Positions 24,924 to 33,427 of a stretch of DNA of 64,000 bases are shown here, in pieces. Origin of the DNA: Glaesserella sp041817755 (lineage in GTDB: Bacteria > Pseudomonadota > Gammaproteobacteria > Enterobacterales > Pasteurellaceae). Every line of letters starts with the position of its first letter. Within the stretch, counting starts at the first letter, position 1. The notes under the pieces are model-generated. The model had not been told where the DNA came from. It searched no databases and saw only the letters and a program-made list of their open reading frames with translations. Both the position numbers and the translations under genes were made by a program. Where the stretch lies: contig NZ_JBGYBX010000049.1 of NCBI RefSeq assembly GCF_041817755.1, positions 1 to 64,000 on the forward strand, written 5' to 3'.

Positions 24924-26228
24924 ATGCATTTATCAGTTAAAACAGCAGCAATTGCAATTTTAGTTTCATTAGGTGTAACGGCTTGTGGCTCGGGCGGTGG
25001 TGGCGGTGGCTCATCTGCACCGGCTAATAATCTAGAGCAAGCAAAGCAAATTGATGCTTTAAAAAAACAGGTTGAAGCTGAGCAACAAGCGGTACAATCT
25101 GCGCAAAACAATGCAAATGATGCAACCGAAAAAGTAAAAGCAATAGAAGCAGCTAAAACTAAGGCTGAAGCTGACTTGGCGAAAGCTCAAGAAGCATTAA
25201 AAAATGCGGAAAATACAACGGCTACAGAAAAAGCGAAAGCTCAAGCGGCAGTAGAGCAAGCAGCTAAAGATTTAGCAAAAGCTCAAGAAGATATAGCTAA
25301 ATTGGAAGCTGAACTATCTCCTTATCTTGAAGAGGCTAAACGTAAAGCACAAGAAGAAGCAGAACGTCTTGCAGAAGAACAACGTAGATTAGAAGAAGCT
25401 CAAAAAACATTTACCGCGGAAAGTTCGACTTGGCGATATACTGGTGAAAATAATAATGCTCGTTCAAGATATTTTTTACCTAACGGTGATTATTTTGAAT
25501 GGTTAGGAAATGATAATCAGAGTGGATTTGATAGAGTTGTAGCAGACAAAATTAATTTCTATGAAGCCCCTACTGATGATGAAGTTCATGTTTCAAAGAT
25601 TACTGCTAAGGGAATTAGCCAACGTTTGCAAAATGGTAACATGGAAGATGTTGCTACAAATTTAGGTGAAAAAGGAACTATCTATTTTGTAAATCAACCT
25701 TATTCTACCTATGCTAGTTGGGTTGGAAATGGCGGCACAATTCATAATTCTAATTTCGGGCTAGATTATGAGTTATCATACACTACGGGAGAAATAAAAA
25801 GTAAATCAGGTTTTGTGGCGCTACAAACTGAAAATACTGCAGAATTTATTACACAAGGAAATTCTGCAATATATAAAGGAAAGGCAATTGAAACAGGCTA
25901 TACAGAGAAATATGATAATGCAGGTATGAAAACTTATACTCCATATCAATCTGTCGGTGATCTTACTCTTGATGCTAATTTTAAAACTGGAGTTGTTTCA
26001 GGAAATATTCAAAATTTACAGTCAGGAAATTATGATTTAAACAGTAGTAACATCGTATCGTCAAATGATGCTGTTGTATTTAGCGGTACGGTTAGTCAGC
26101 AAAATTCTACTTTAAATGAATATAGCTATATAGGATATTTTGCAGGACCAAATGCAGAAGAGGCTGTAGGCATTGTAACTTATACGCCAAATACACATAC
26201 GATTAGCTTCGGAGGCAAACGCCAATAA
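24924..26228 (+). CDS. Slam-type surface lipoprotein with coiled-coil stalk
   Basis: The 434-residue lipoprotein has lipobox GVTAC (Cys21) and a glycine-rich tether. A long Ala/Glu/Lys coiled coil (residues about 36-163) carries heptad-like AKAQEALKNAE / AAVEQAAKDLAKAQ units. A C-terminal beta domain of about 265 residues ends IGYFAGPNAEEAVGIV...SFGGKRQ, the GxFxGPxAEE...FGGKR signature of TbpB-like barrels. Such barrels are the recognition element for Slam translocons, and a Slam is encoded 0.8 kb downstream. A coiled-coil stalk on a TbpB-type barrel is unusual. Probable role is a surface adhesin or nutrient-binding protein; the ligand is unknown. Confidence 0.82.
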   Translation: MHLSVKTAAIAILVSLGVTACGSGGGGGGSSAPANNLEQAKQIDALKKQVEAEQQAVQSAQNNANDATEKVKAIEAAKTKAEADLAKAQEALKNAENTTATEKAKAQAAVEQAAKDLAKAQEDIAKLEAELSPYLEEAKRKAQEEAERLAEEQRRLEEAQKTFTAESSTWRYTGENNNARSRYFLPNGDYFEWLGNDNQSGFDRVVADKINFYEAPTDDEVHVSKITAKGISQRLQNGNMEDVATNLGEKGTIYFVNQPYSTYASWVGNGGTIHNSNFGLDYELSYTTGEIKSKSGFVALQTENTAEFITQGNSAIYKGKAIETGYTEKYDNAGMKTYTPYQSVGDLTLDANFKTGVVSGNIQNLQSGNYDLNSSNIVSSNDAVVFSGTVSQQNSTLNEYSYIGYFAGPNAEEAVGIVTYTPNTHTISFGGKRQ

Positions 26229-26262
26229 TCAATCGTAGGCGGGGTTATCCCCCGCCTAAAAT

Positions 26263-26577
26263 CTAAGCTATTGCAGAAATGCCTTTATGTTGTACTAAAG
26301 AAAGCAGTTTCAGTGCGGCACCGCTTGGTTTTTTGACACCACGTTCCCATTCTGAAACCAGGTTGCTACTTACATTTAAGTAGTGAGCAAAAACAGCTTG
26401 AGAAAAATTTTCTTTCTCGCGGATTTCTCGGATCTCATTGGGAGCAAGCATTTTGACTGGCGTTAAACAACGTTTGTCAAAACTCTGCATTGTTGTTTTA
26501 TCAACCAAACCAATATCGTGTAAATCACTCATCAATTCGTGGATCGCTGCATTTGCCGGGCTGTTGTATTGGCTCAT
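26263..26577 (-). CDS. HigA/NadS-type antitoxin
   Basis: The 104-residue protein has a C-terminal HTH (LAPNEIREIREKENFSQAVF and LVSEWERGVKKPSG) as in HigA/NadS antitoxins. It is encoded second, its start overlapping the toxin gene by 53 bases, with its own ribosome site (AGAGGTATCC). It should bind and neutralise the toxin and repress the operon promoter, where an inverted repeat CTATCA/TGATAG lies (26955-26975). Confidence 0.85.
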   Translation of the reverse strand: MSQYNSPANAAIHELMSDLHDIGLVDKTTMQSFDKRCLTPVKMLAPNEIREIREKENFSQAVFAHYLNVSSNLVSEWERGVKKPSGAALKLLSLVQHKGISAIA

Positions 26578-26941
26578 TGGATACCTCTATAAATGCTTTG
26601 CCATCAAGGGCTTGTTGAATTTGTTCAGGGCTAAATGCCAAAATGGTTTTGGCTGCTGCTTTAAAGTTTTCTTCTTCATCAGCGGTAATATTGGCTCGAT
26701 CATTCTTATCAAATCCATAAACAAATAAGCTAAATTCTGCAAATTTGTACACAATGATAGAACGATAACCTTTAGATTTACCTCTGCCTTGTTTGGGTAA
26801 ACGCTGTTTGATAACACCAGAACCTAAATCGGCATCAATCAAACCATTTTCAATGTCGTTAATGGCATTTCTTAATGTGTCGTCTGAAATACGTTCTTTA
26901 CGGGCAAATTTATCAAAATGTTTAGATTTAAAAATTCGCAT
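26525..26941 (-). CDS. RelE/HigB-like toxin
   Basis: The 138-residue protein is of the RelE toxin type (resembling PF06296): KHFDKFARKERISDDTLRNA, IKQRLPKQGRGKSKGYRSII, VYGFDKNDRANITADE. Related toxins are ribosome-dependent mRNA endonucleases. The toxin-first order and the long overlap with the HTH antitoxin are as in higBA-type loci. The last 20 residues run past the usual end of the family through the overlap region. The module sits between a surface lipoprotein and its probable Slam translocon. Confidence 0.85.
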   Translation of the reverse strand: MRIFKSKHFDKFARKERISDDTLRNAINDIENGLIDADLGSGVIKQRLPKQGRGKSKGYRSIIVYKFAEFSLFVYGFDKNDRANITADEEENFKAAAKTILAFSPEQIQQALDGKAFIEVSNEPIQQPGKCSDPRIDE

Positions 26942-26954
26942 TAAATATATACCG

Positions 26955-26975
26955 CTATCATCTTTAGTGTGATAG
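26955..26975. promoter_or_regulatory. Candidate antitoxin operator
   Basis: CTATCA and TGATAG are separated by 9 bases in the 71-bp region between the divergent toxin-antitoxin operon and the Slam gene. The position fits autoregulation; the same site could also affect Slam. Confidence 0.3.
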
Positions 26976-27012
26976 TAAAAAAATAGGCAGGAAAAGTCAA
27001 TAAATCTATTTT

Positions 27013-28413
27013 ATGAAGAAACACTTACCCCTTACACTTTTTATCCCCCTAGCAGCAAAAGCAACTCCCGAATTGGAAATCAAATCCGCCGAACCCACAT
27101 TGCCAACACAAGCGGTTATTTTTTCAGAGAAATCTGCAAATAATGGGGAAATCACTTTAACCCAAGAGCTTATTAGTAAGCCTGAACTTACTCGTCAAAT
27201 GTTAAATCGGGCGATTGATAGCCGACAATTTCATTTATTGCCTGAACTGGTGCGGATTTATCAACAAACGCCTAACCCCGATTTGGTGCTGATTGATTAT
27301 GTTAACGGCATTATTTTGGCAAGTCAGGGGGAGTATAAGGCGGCAATCGATCTCTATCGTGGCATTATTGCGAAGCACCCTAATTTTCAGCCTGTGCGTT
27401 TTCGTTTAGCACAAATGTTGTTTGAAGATCGGCAAAATGAAGCCGCACTTTCACAATTTCGTAAGCTACAAGCGGACGGATTGCCGCCTCAAATTGCAAA
27501 TGGAGTTGAACAATATATTGCCGCTATTCAAAAACGTTCGGATTGGGCATTTAACTTTGGCATTAATTATTTGCACGAAAGCAATGTCAATAATGCTTCA
27601 AACTCGCCTTATGTTCGAGTTGGGAATGTACCATTTAAGAAAACGGAAGAGTCGTTACCACAATCAGCAAATGGGCTAAGTTATCATCTCAATTTGTCTA
27701 AAAATTGGAATGTCAGCGGCTCGCACTATCTACATTTTGAGAACCAATTTAGCGGAAAATCCTATTGGGATAATCATCAATTTGACGATCAACAAAACCG
27801 TTCAAGTCTTGGCTACCAGTATCAAAATGCCCAAAGTCGTCTTTCCTTTTTGCCTTATTACGAAATGCGTTGGTATGGTAATCATCGCTACAATCACGGC
27901 TATGGAGTTCGAGTTGAAGCCGAACATTGGCTTACCTCTCAATGGCAACTTTCTACCGCAGGGGAAATGGGCAAGCTCAAACATCGGGGCGAAAATCAGC
28001 TTGCAGATAGCACGACCTTATTTGGTTCTGCTACGTTACTTTATGCCTTTAATGCGAAAAGTTATCTCTATGGCGGTGTAGATTTGTTGCGAGATCGGAC
28101 GTTAGAGCGTTCTTTAGCTTCCAAACGTTATACAGGGCGAATCGGTTGGGGGCAAGAATGGTGGGACGGCATTTCCAGCCGTGTTCAGCTCAGTTATGGC
28201 AAACGTGAATTTGACCAAGCTCACCGTATTTTTAATCAAATTCGTCAAGATAGGGAACTGGGTTTGAATGTCACACTTTGGCATCGCAACCTGCATTTTT
28301 GGGAAATTACGCCGAAAATCAACTATCAATATCAGCGTGTGAATTCAAATTTAGTGGATCTTTATTCGTATAAACGAAATCGGGTTTATTTGAGTTTTGA
28401 GAAGACGTTTTAG
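27013..28413 (+). CDS. Slam (surface lipoprotein assembly modifier)
   Basis: The 466-residue outer-membrane protein has a signal peptide (cleavage near AKA-TP). An N-terminal periplasmic TPR-like domain (residues about 50-175) contains DLVLIDYVNGIILASQGEYK and RFRLAQMLFEDRQNEAALSQ. A C-terminal DUF560-type beta-barrel (from about 178: WAFNFGINYLHESNVNNAS) ends in an aromatic residue after RNRVYLSFEKTF, the OMP insertion signal. Slam proteins move TbpB-like lipoproteins across the outer membrane. Its likely client is the coiled-coil lipoprotein at 24924; three further candidates lie in the window. There is no clear ribosome site at the start. Confidence 0.9.
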   Translation: MKKHLPLTLFIPLAAKATPELEIKSAEPTLPTQAVIFSEKSANNGEITLTQELISKPELTRQMLNRAIDSRQFHLLPELVRIYQQTPNPDLVLIDYVNGIILASQGEYKAAIDLYRGIIAKHPNFQPVRFRLAQMLFEDRQNEAALSQFRKLQADGLPPQIANGVEQYIAAIQKRSDWAFNFGINYLHESNVNNASNSPYVRVGNVPFKKTEESLPQSANGLSYHLNLSKNWNVSGSHYLHFENQFSGKSYWDNHQFDDQQNRSSLGYQYQNAQSRLSFLPYYEMRWYGNHRYNHGYGVRVEAEHWLTSQWQLSTAGEMGKLKHRGENQLADSTTLFGSATLLYAFNAKSYLYGGVDLLRDRTLERSLASKRYTGRIGWGQEWWDGISSRVQLSYGKREFDQAHRIFNQIRQDRELGLNVTLWHRNLHFWEITPKINYQYQRVNSNLVDLYSYKRNRVYLSFEKTF

Positions 28414-28538
28414 TGTCATGAAAATACAGCTAATTTTGCGTTAGATCAAAAAAATCTATATTCCCCCTTAAGTTTTTGTTACCATAAGCGGTGAGTTTAC
28501 ACTCAAATTTTACCAATTATTTTTTGAGGAACAGAAAA

Positions 28539-29180
28539 ATGGCATACACATTACCTGAATTAGGTTACGCTTACGATGCGTTAGAACCGCATTTCGATGC
28601 GAAAACCATGGAAATCCATCACTCTAAACACCATCAAGCATACATCAACAATGCAAATGCGGTGTTAGAAGCTTATCCTGAATTACTTGATCAATGCCCG
28701 GGGAAATTAATTACGAATCTTGAGCAAGTGCCGGCGGAAAAACGTGTAGCAGTACGTAATAACGTAGGCGGTCATGTCAATCACACGTTATTTTGGAAAG
28801 GTTTAAAAACCGGTACCATATTACAAGGTGCATTAAAAGAGGCGATCGTACGTGATTTCGGTTCTGTTGAAGCATTTCAAGCACAATTTGAACAAGCGGC
28901 GGCAACCCGCTTCGGCTCAGGTTGGGCATGGTTAGTGTTAGAAGACGGTAAACTGGCGGTGGTTTCAACGGCTAACCAAGATTCGCCGTTAATGGGTAAA
29001 GACGTTGCGGGCGTATCGGGGTATCCGATTTTAGGTTTGGATGTGTGGGAACACGCTTACTATTTACACTATCAAAACCGTCGTCCGGACTATATTAAAG
29101 CCTTCTGGAACGTGGTGAACTGGGACGAAGCCGCCCGTCGTTTTGAAGATAAAGTGAAAACTTGCGGTTGCGCGAAATAA
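28539..29180 (+). CDS. sodA: Superoxide dismutase [Mn]
   Basis: The 213-residue Mn/Fe superoxide dismutase has metal ligands His27 (MEIHHSKHH), the His in NHTLFWKGL, and Asp and His in LDVWEHAYYLHYQN. The GGHVNHTLFW...DSPLMG pattern favours manganese. It detoxifies superoxide in the cytoplasm. The true start is ATG 28539 behind TTTTGAGGAAC. The 125-bp leader is AT-rich and may carry redox- or iron-responsive sites that I cannot define. A facing pair of uptake signals terminates it. Confidence 0.95.
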   Translation: MAYTLPELGYAYDALEPHFDAKTMEIHHSKHHQAYINNANAVLEAYPELLDQCPGKLITNLEQVPAEKRVAVRNNVGGHVNHTLFWKGLKTGTILQGALKEAIVRDFGSVEAFQAQFEQAAATRFGSGWAWLVLEDGKLAVVSTANQDSPLMGKDVAGVSGYPILGLDVWEHAYYLHYQNRRPDYIKAFWNVVNWDEAARRFEDKVKTCGCAK

Positions 29181-29201
29181 ATTCGAGTAATCTCTTTTGT
29201 G

Positions 29202-29259
29202 ACAAGCGGTCGGATTTTATGAAAATTTTGCAAAATAATCTTCAAATCAGACCGCTTGT
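29202..29259. terminator. Paired uptake signals, sodA / yacG
   Basis: ACAAGCGGTC (29202-29211) faces GACCGCTTGT (29250-29259) between two convergent genes, giving a bidirectional stem-loop. Confidence 0.75.
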
Positions 29260-29272
29260 ATTGATGATATAT

Positions 29273-29449
29273 CTATTGCTCTAAATCGGCGCTCATTACA
29301 TCATCTTCATTTCCGGCAATAACCTTTTTTTCATCCGCCCATTCACCTAAATCAATCAGTTGGCAGCGTTTGCTGCAAAACGGTCGGAATTCGCTTTTGG
29401 GTGACCAAATTACTTCTTTGCCGCATGTCGGGCAGTTTACTACAGTCAT
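29273..29449 (-). CDS. yacG: DNA gyrase inhibitor YacG
   Basis: The 58-residue protein has a four-Cys zinc site (NCPTCGKE with Cys6/Cys9, and FCSKRCQLIDLGEW with Cys25/Cys29) followed by an acidic tail. This is the YacG family signature. YacG binds GyrB and inhibits gyrase; its physiological role is unsettled. Its start overlaps the coaE stop by 4 bases (ATGA), and coaE-yacG adjacency to the type IV pilus operon is common in gammaproteobacteria. Confidence 0.93.
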   Translation of the reverse strand: MTVVNCPTCGKEVIWSPKSEFRPFCSKRCQLIDLGEWADEKKVIAGNEDDVMSADLEQ

Positions 29450-30072
29450 GGTTGATGTCCTTTTTGTTCGGCTAGCGCCAGATAGCGTTGATGAAGCCGG
29501 CTGACCTGCGCTTTTAAATGGGCAAGATTTTCCGCTAGCGGAGCGTTATTTTCAATAACATCATCGGCATAGCGTAAACGCGTCGGGCGATCGACTTGAG
29601 CCGCCATGATATTTTTGATGGTCTCGAGCTGACTTTTATCCCGCTGCAATGCCCGTTCCAGTTGGATTTCCGGCAGAACGTCGACAACCAGTATCCGATC
29701 ACAATAGTCCGTCAGTCGGTTTTCAATTAATAACGGCACAACCCACAGCACATAAGGTGCCTGAATTTGATGAAGTTGATTAAGCATGGCTTCACGAATG
29801 GCGGGGTGCAGTAGATTATTCAACCAGTTTTTCTCCTCTTCGGCATGAAAAATAATTTGGCGTAATGCACTACGGTTCAGTTCCCCTGCCTCATTGAGAA
29901 TCCGTTCGCCGAAGTGCGCAACGATTTGTGCTAAACAGGGCGAATCTTTTTCTACCACTTGGCGGGCAATGAGATCCGCATCTACGATCGGAACATGATG
30001 TTCGGCAAACAGTTTTTCAATGGTACTTTTACCGCTACCGATTCCGCCGGTTAAGCCGACAACATAGGGCAT
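29446..30072 (-). CDS. coaE: Dephospho-CoA kinase
   Basis: The 208-residue P-loop kinase has Walker A GLTGGIGSGKST and DADLIARQVVEK. The LID segment ALQRDKSQLETI and the tail RYADDVIENNA fit the family. It phosphorylates the ribose 3'-OH of dephospho-CoA, the last step of CoA synthesis. It lies 48 bases after pilD on the same strand and overlaps yacG. Confidence 0.95.
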   Translation of the reverse strand: MPYVVGLTGGIGSGKSTIEKLFAEHHVPIVDADLIARQVVEKDSPCLAQIVAHFGERILNEAGELNRSALRQIIFHAEEEKNWLNNLLHPAIREAMLNQLHQIQAPYVLWVVPLLIENRLTDYCDRILVVDVLPEIQLERALQRDKSQLETIKNIMAAQVDRPTRLRYADDVIENNAPLAENLAHLKAQVSRLHQRYLALAEQKGHQP

Positions 30073-30120
30073 GTGCTTTTCCTTTCTAATAACGATCGCC
30101 GAAAGGCGGTGACGATGTCG

Positions 30121-30786
30121 TCAGATTCTATCAATAAACAGCATAAAAGTCGAAAAGGTGATAAACGGAATAAACGGCAGTTTTTCAATCCGGCGGCGCT
30201 TGAGACAGAAATAGCCGCAGGCAAAGGCTAAGCCGGCTAAATTTGCGTATAGTAGCAATAATATCATTTGTTCGGGGGCAAAAAGCGGTGAAAGAGCGAT
30301 AAACAGTAACATATCTCCCGTGCCTAACATTTCTGTCGTCAACCAATACTTCATGAGCACGGTTAAAAGGATGAAAAAAAGTGAAGTAAGAAATAAGCTC
30401 AATAAGTGGACGGATAAAAGCCACGGTTCATAAAAAAGCAATTGAGCAATTGCGGAGATAAAAAGCATGCCGAGATAACGAACGTCGGTTAAATAATAGA
30501 AATAGTCCAACATACTCAAATAAATCAGCAAGATACCGATGAATATCAACGTCGGTGAGGAGTTGTCGAAATAAAACACCACACTGGGAAACAAGATGAA
30601 AAAGCAATAAGCGGACTGATTGGGTTTGGGTTGTAATTTGGATGAATGAATAAAATCATTCAACGGTATATCGGTTGAATAGACTTGTCGATAATCATCA
30701 TAAATTTGAGTATTGAGGCGAATCGGAAAATGGTGTAATTCCGATTTAAACCAATAGGCGCAGAATAAACTCAGTAAAAAAAGCAT
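30121..30786 (-). CDS. pilD: Type IV prepilin peptidase (ApfD/PilD)
   Basis: The 221-residue polytopic membrane protein has the two aspartates of the bilobed aspartyl prepilin peptidases (LSMLDYFYYLTD and the GxGD-type MLGTGDMLL). It is shorter than canonical PilD (about 280 aa) and lacks the N-terminal zinc/methyltransferase domain with its CxxC pairs. It would cut the PilA leader after Ala13. Its ATG shares a base with the pilC stop (TAATG). In A. pleuropneumoniae the equivalent gene is called apfD. Confidence 0.9.
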   Translation of the reverse strand: MLFLLSLFCAYWFKSELHHFPIRLNTQIYDDYRQVYSTDIPLNDFIHSSKLQPKPNQSAYCFFILFPSVVFYFDNSSPTLIFIGILLIYLSMLDYFYYLTDVRYLGMLFISAIAQLLFYEPWLLSVHLLSLFLTSLFFILLTVLMKYWLTTEMLGTGDMLLFIALSPLFAPEQMILLLLYANLAGLAFACGYFCLKRRRIEKLPFIPFITFSTFMLFIDRI

Positions 30787-31979
30787 TACACCATGCCTCC
30801 CATATCGAAAATCGGCAGATATAAACCGATGATAATTGTGCCGACGATAACGCCCATAATCAGCATGAGCATGGGTTCCAGCAATTGGGAAAGCATATCG
30901 ATTTGGTAATCCAATTTTTGCTGATAAATCTGGCTGACATGTTCCAACATCTGCGCCAGTTGTCCGCTTCGTTCACCGGTGGCGACCATTTGGATGACAT
31001 CGGTATTAAATACCGACGGATTCAGTCCTTCGGAAAAGCGGTAGCCTTGTTTTAACAGTGTCAGTACAAAGCGCAGCTCTTGGGTCAGAACCGGATCGGT
31101 TTGTTTGGCGGATAAAAACGCCTGCAAAATGCTGTCTAACCGAATATGGGCGTTGAGCATGAGAGCACAGTTTTGGCAGAAAAAAATAATCCGCGCTTGA
31201 TGAATAATTCGGTTAAAAATCGGCAATCGGCTTAAGACGGCAAATTTTATTCGGGTAAAGACATCCGTCTTTTTAGCCAGCAGTAATGATCCGAGCATAC
31301 CGAACGCACCGAATAACAATAACGGATAAATATGTTGGCGCAGCACGGTTGAAAGGGAAAACAGCAACTCGGTAATCCACGGTAATGCCGCCGATTTGGC
31401 ACTATAAAGATCCGCGAATTTCGGTACGATAAATATCAGCAGCAAAAGTGAAAGCGTCAAGGAAATGACCAAAATGATCAGCGGATAAAACAGGATTTTT
31501 TTCACTTTTTTCAGCATTTTGTCACTTTTTTCACGAGTATCGGCAATATTACGCAATATCGTGCCTAAATTGCCGCTATGTTCCCCCATTTTGATTAATT
31601 GTATTTCTTGTGCCGGCAAATAGGCGGTTTGCTTTTCAAGGGCATGAGAAAAAGAGAATCCGCTTTCAAGCAAATGAATCGTACCTTGCAGCCATGCATA
31701 GAGTTTGATGTTTTGGCAATTTTCCGACAACATGGACAAGCTCTGTTTCAGCGGAACGGCGGCATTTAACAATAATGCCAATTGGCGGATGAATTGGGTT
31801 ATTTCACCAGTGTTCGGCGCTTTCGGTAAAATGAAATTACGTTGAATGCGAATATGTTGGTAGCCTTTTTGCAGTAATTGCTTTTCAAGCTGTTCTCGAC
31901 TTTCGGCAAGGCATTTCCCTTGCTGCTTTTGTTGAAAACGGTTTACGGCTTTCCAATGAAATTCATGGATTCGCAGCAT
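30786..31979 (-). CDS. pilC: Type IV pilus inner-membrane platform protein (ApfC/PilC)
   Basis: The 397-residue GspF/PilC-family protein has two repeats of a cytoplasmic helical domain plus membrane segments (FIRQLALLLNAAVPLKQSLS; LIKMGEHSGNLGTIL and MVATGERSGQLAQML). A final transmembrane stretch includes LLEPMLMLIMGVIVGTI. It anchors the PilB motor and the growing pilus. I start at ATG 31979, right after GGAGGATAACAACC; the longer frame to 32081 overlaps pilB. Confidence 0.93.
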   Translation of the reverse strand: MLRIHEFHWKAVNRFQQKQQGKCLAESREQLEKQLLQKGYQHIRIQRNFILPKAPNTGEITQFIRQLALLLNAAVPLKQSLSMLSENCQNIKLYAWLQGTIHLLESGFSFSHALEKQTAYLPAQEIQLIKMGEHSGNLGTILRNIADTREKSDKMLKKVKKILFYPLIILVISLTLSLLLLIFIVPKFADLYSAKSAALPWITELLFSLSTVLRQHIYPLLLFGAFGMLGSLLLAKKTDVFTRIKFAVLSRLPIFNRIIHQARIIFFCQNCALMLNAHIRLDSILQAFLSAKQTDPVLTQELRFVLTLLKQGYRFSEGLNPSVFNTDVIQMVATGERSGQLAQMLEHVSQIYQQKLDYQIDMLSQLLEPMLMLIMGVIVGTIIIGLYLPIFDMGGMV

Positions 31980-31984
31980 GGTTG

Positions 31985-33376
31985 TTATCCTCCCAACACC
32001 CGTTCGATTTCCGTCATATCGGTGATGCCTTGGACGAGTTTTTCTTTTGCACTGTCGAGTAATGTCGGATAGTCCAAACAAGCGGTCTGTTTATCGAAAT
32101 TTTTTGCAGATCGGCTAAGACATTGATAAACACCGACACGGCCTTTATAACCTTGATAGCAATCCTCACAACCTTTACCGAGGCACTGCGGGCAGAGTTT
32201 GCGCACTAACCGCTGGGCGACGACTAACAACAAGGCACTTTTAATCTCGTAGTCGTGAATACCGAGTTGGTTTAAGCGTTCAATTGCCGAAGGTGCGTCA
32301 TTGGTGTGTAACGTGGAAAGTACCAAATGTCCGGTCTGTGCCGCGCGCAGTGCGATTTGCGCACTCTCTTCATCACGAATTTCACCGAGCATGATAATGT
32401 CCGGATCTTGACGCAAAAACGCCCGCAGCAATTGGCTGAAATCCAGTTGAATACCTCGGTTGACTTGGGTTTGAATTAACCCGTCAATGTCGATTTCAAT
32501 CGGATCTTCGGCGGTCAGAATATGTTTATCGGTTTGATTTAAATGGCTTAACGCACTGTATAAGGTAATACTTTTACCGCTGCCGGTCGGACCCGTCACC
32601 AAAATTAACCCTTGCGGTTGTTTGAGCGCAGTATGCAGCAGTTCTTTTTGAGACGGCGTAAAGCCGAGCGACAAAAAATCAAGTTGTGTCGGTTTGTTTT
32701 TCTGTAAACGCAACACGATTTTTTCACCGTGATTGGTCGGCAATGTCGATACGCGGAAATCCAAGGTCTCGGCAAGGATGGTGGTAAAGCTGAATTGACC
32801 GTCTTGCGGCAGGCGGGATTCGCTGATATCCAGTTTTGCCAACAGTTTAATTCGGGAAATAATGCGGTCGGCAAATTGGATGGAAAGCGTCTTATAAATA
32901 TGCAATACACCGTCGATTCGCAACCGAATAAGCAGTTTATCGGGTTGTGGCTCAATATGAATGTCGGAGGCATTTTGACTCAAACAAAATTTAAACAGAT
33001 TATCCAGCAGTCGGATAATCGGATCGTTTAGATTCAGTTGCTCCGACGGCGTTTCTGCAGAGGCATAATGGATTTCATCCGTTTCATAAAATGTTTGTTG
33101 TTCGGGGGAAAGCTCGTTTAACAAGAATTTCAATTCGTCTGATGCAACGAGTACCGGCTCGATTCGTTTGTGCGTCATAAATGCAAAAATTTCACATGCC
33201 GTAAGATTTTTATCATCATCAACCGCCAACCATAACGTTTGATCCGTTTCTGTTAGCGGCACGGCTAAGTAGCGCAGTAAAAGTTGTTTTTCTTCGCGGT
33301 TTTTTTGCCAACGTTCCTCCGTGATTTCAAACAGACGATCGCTGTGGCGCTCATAAATGGCATATTTACTCTGCAT
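31985..33376 (-). CDS. pilB: Type IV pilus assembly ATPase (ApfB/PilB)
   Basis: The 463-residue GspE-family ATPase has Walker A GPTGSGKSITLYSAL, Asp box DPIEIDIDGL, Walker B DPDIIMLGEIRDEES, His box TGHLVLSTLHTNDAPSA and a tetracysteine zinc motif (CPQCLGKGCEDC). It powers pilus extension. ATG 33376 follows AGAGGTACCC; an ATG 15 bases upstream is possible. An uptake signal lies inside the gene (about 32079). No pilT retraction ATPase is present here. Confidence 0.93.
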   Translation of the reverse strand: MQSKYAIYERHSDRLFEITEERWQKNREEKQLLLRYLAVPLTETDQTLWLAVDDDKNLTACEIFAFMTHKRIEPVLVASDELKFLLNELSPEQQTFYETDEIHYASAETPSEQLNLNDPIIRLLDNLFKFCLSQNASDIHIEPQPDKLLIRLRIDGVLHIYKTLSIQFADRIISRIKLLAKLDISESRLPQDGQFSFTTILAETLDFRVSTLPTNHGEKIVLRLQKNKPTQLDFLSLGFTPSQKELLHTALKQPQGLILVTGPTGSGKSITLYSALSHLNQTDKHILTAEDPIEIDIDGLIQTQVNRGIQLDFSQLLRAFLRQDPDIIMLGEIRDEESAQIALRAAQTGHLVLSTLHTNDAPSAIERLNQLGIHDYEIKSALLLVVAQRLVRKLCPQCLGKGCEDCYQGYKGRVGVYQCLSRSAKNFDKQTACLDYPTLLDSAKEKLVQGITDMTEIERVLGG

Positions 33377-33398
33377 GGGTACCTCTTTCATACGGAAA

Positions 33399-33420
33399 AC
33401 GGCACGGTGAACCGTGCCGT
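33399..33420 (-). terminator. Weak terminator/processing hairpin between pilA and pilB
   Basis: A perfect 10-bp stem ACGGCACGGT/ACCGTGCCGT with a 2-base loop is followed on the minus strand by only TTTT. It probably lowers pilBCD expression relative to the pilin gene. Confidence 0.7.
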
Positions 33421-33427
33421 AAGACGG

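Noticed and set aside
29202..29259. Uptake-signal pairs as miniature transposable elements
   Set aside because: There are no target duplications and the core matches the lineage's uptake motif; the long loops share only the AATTTTGCAAA tract.
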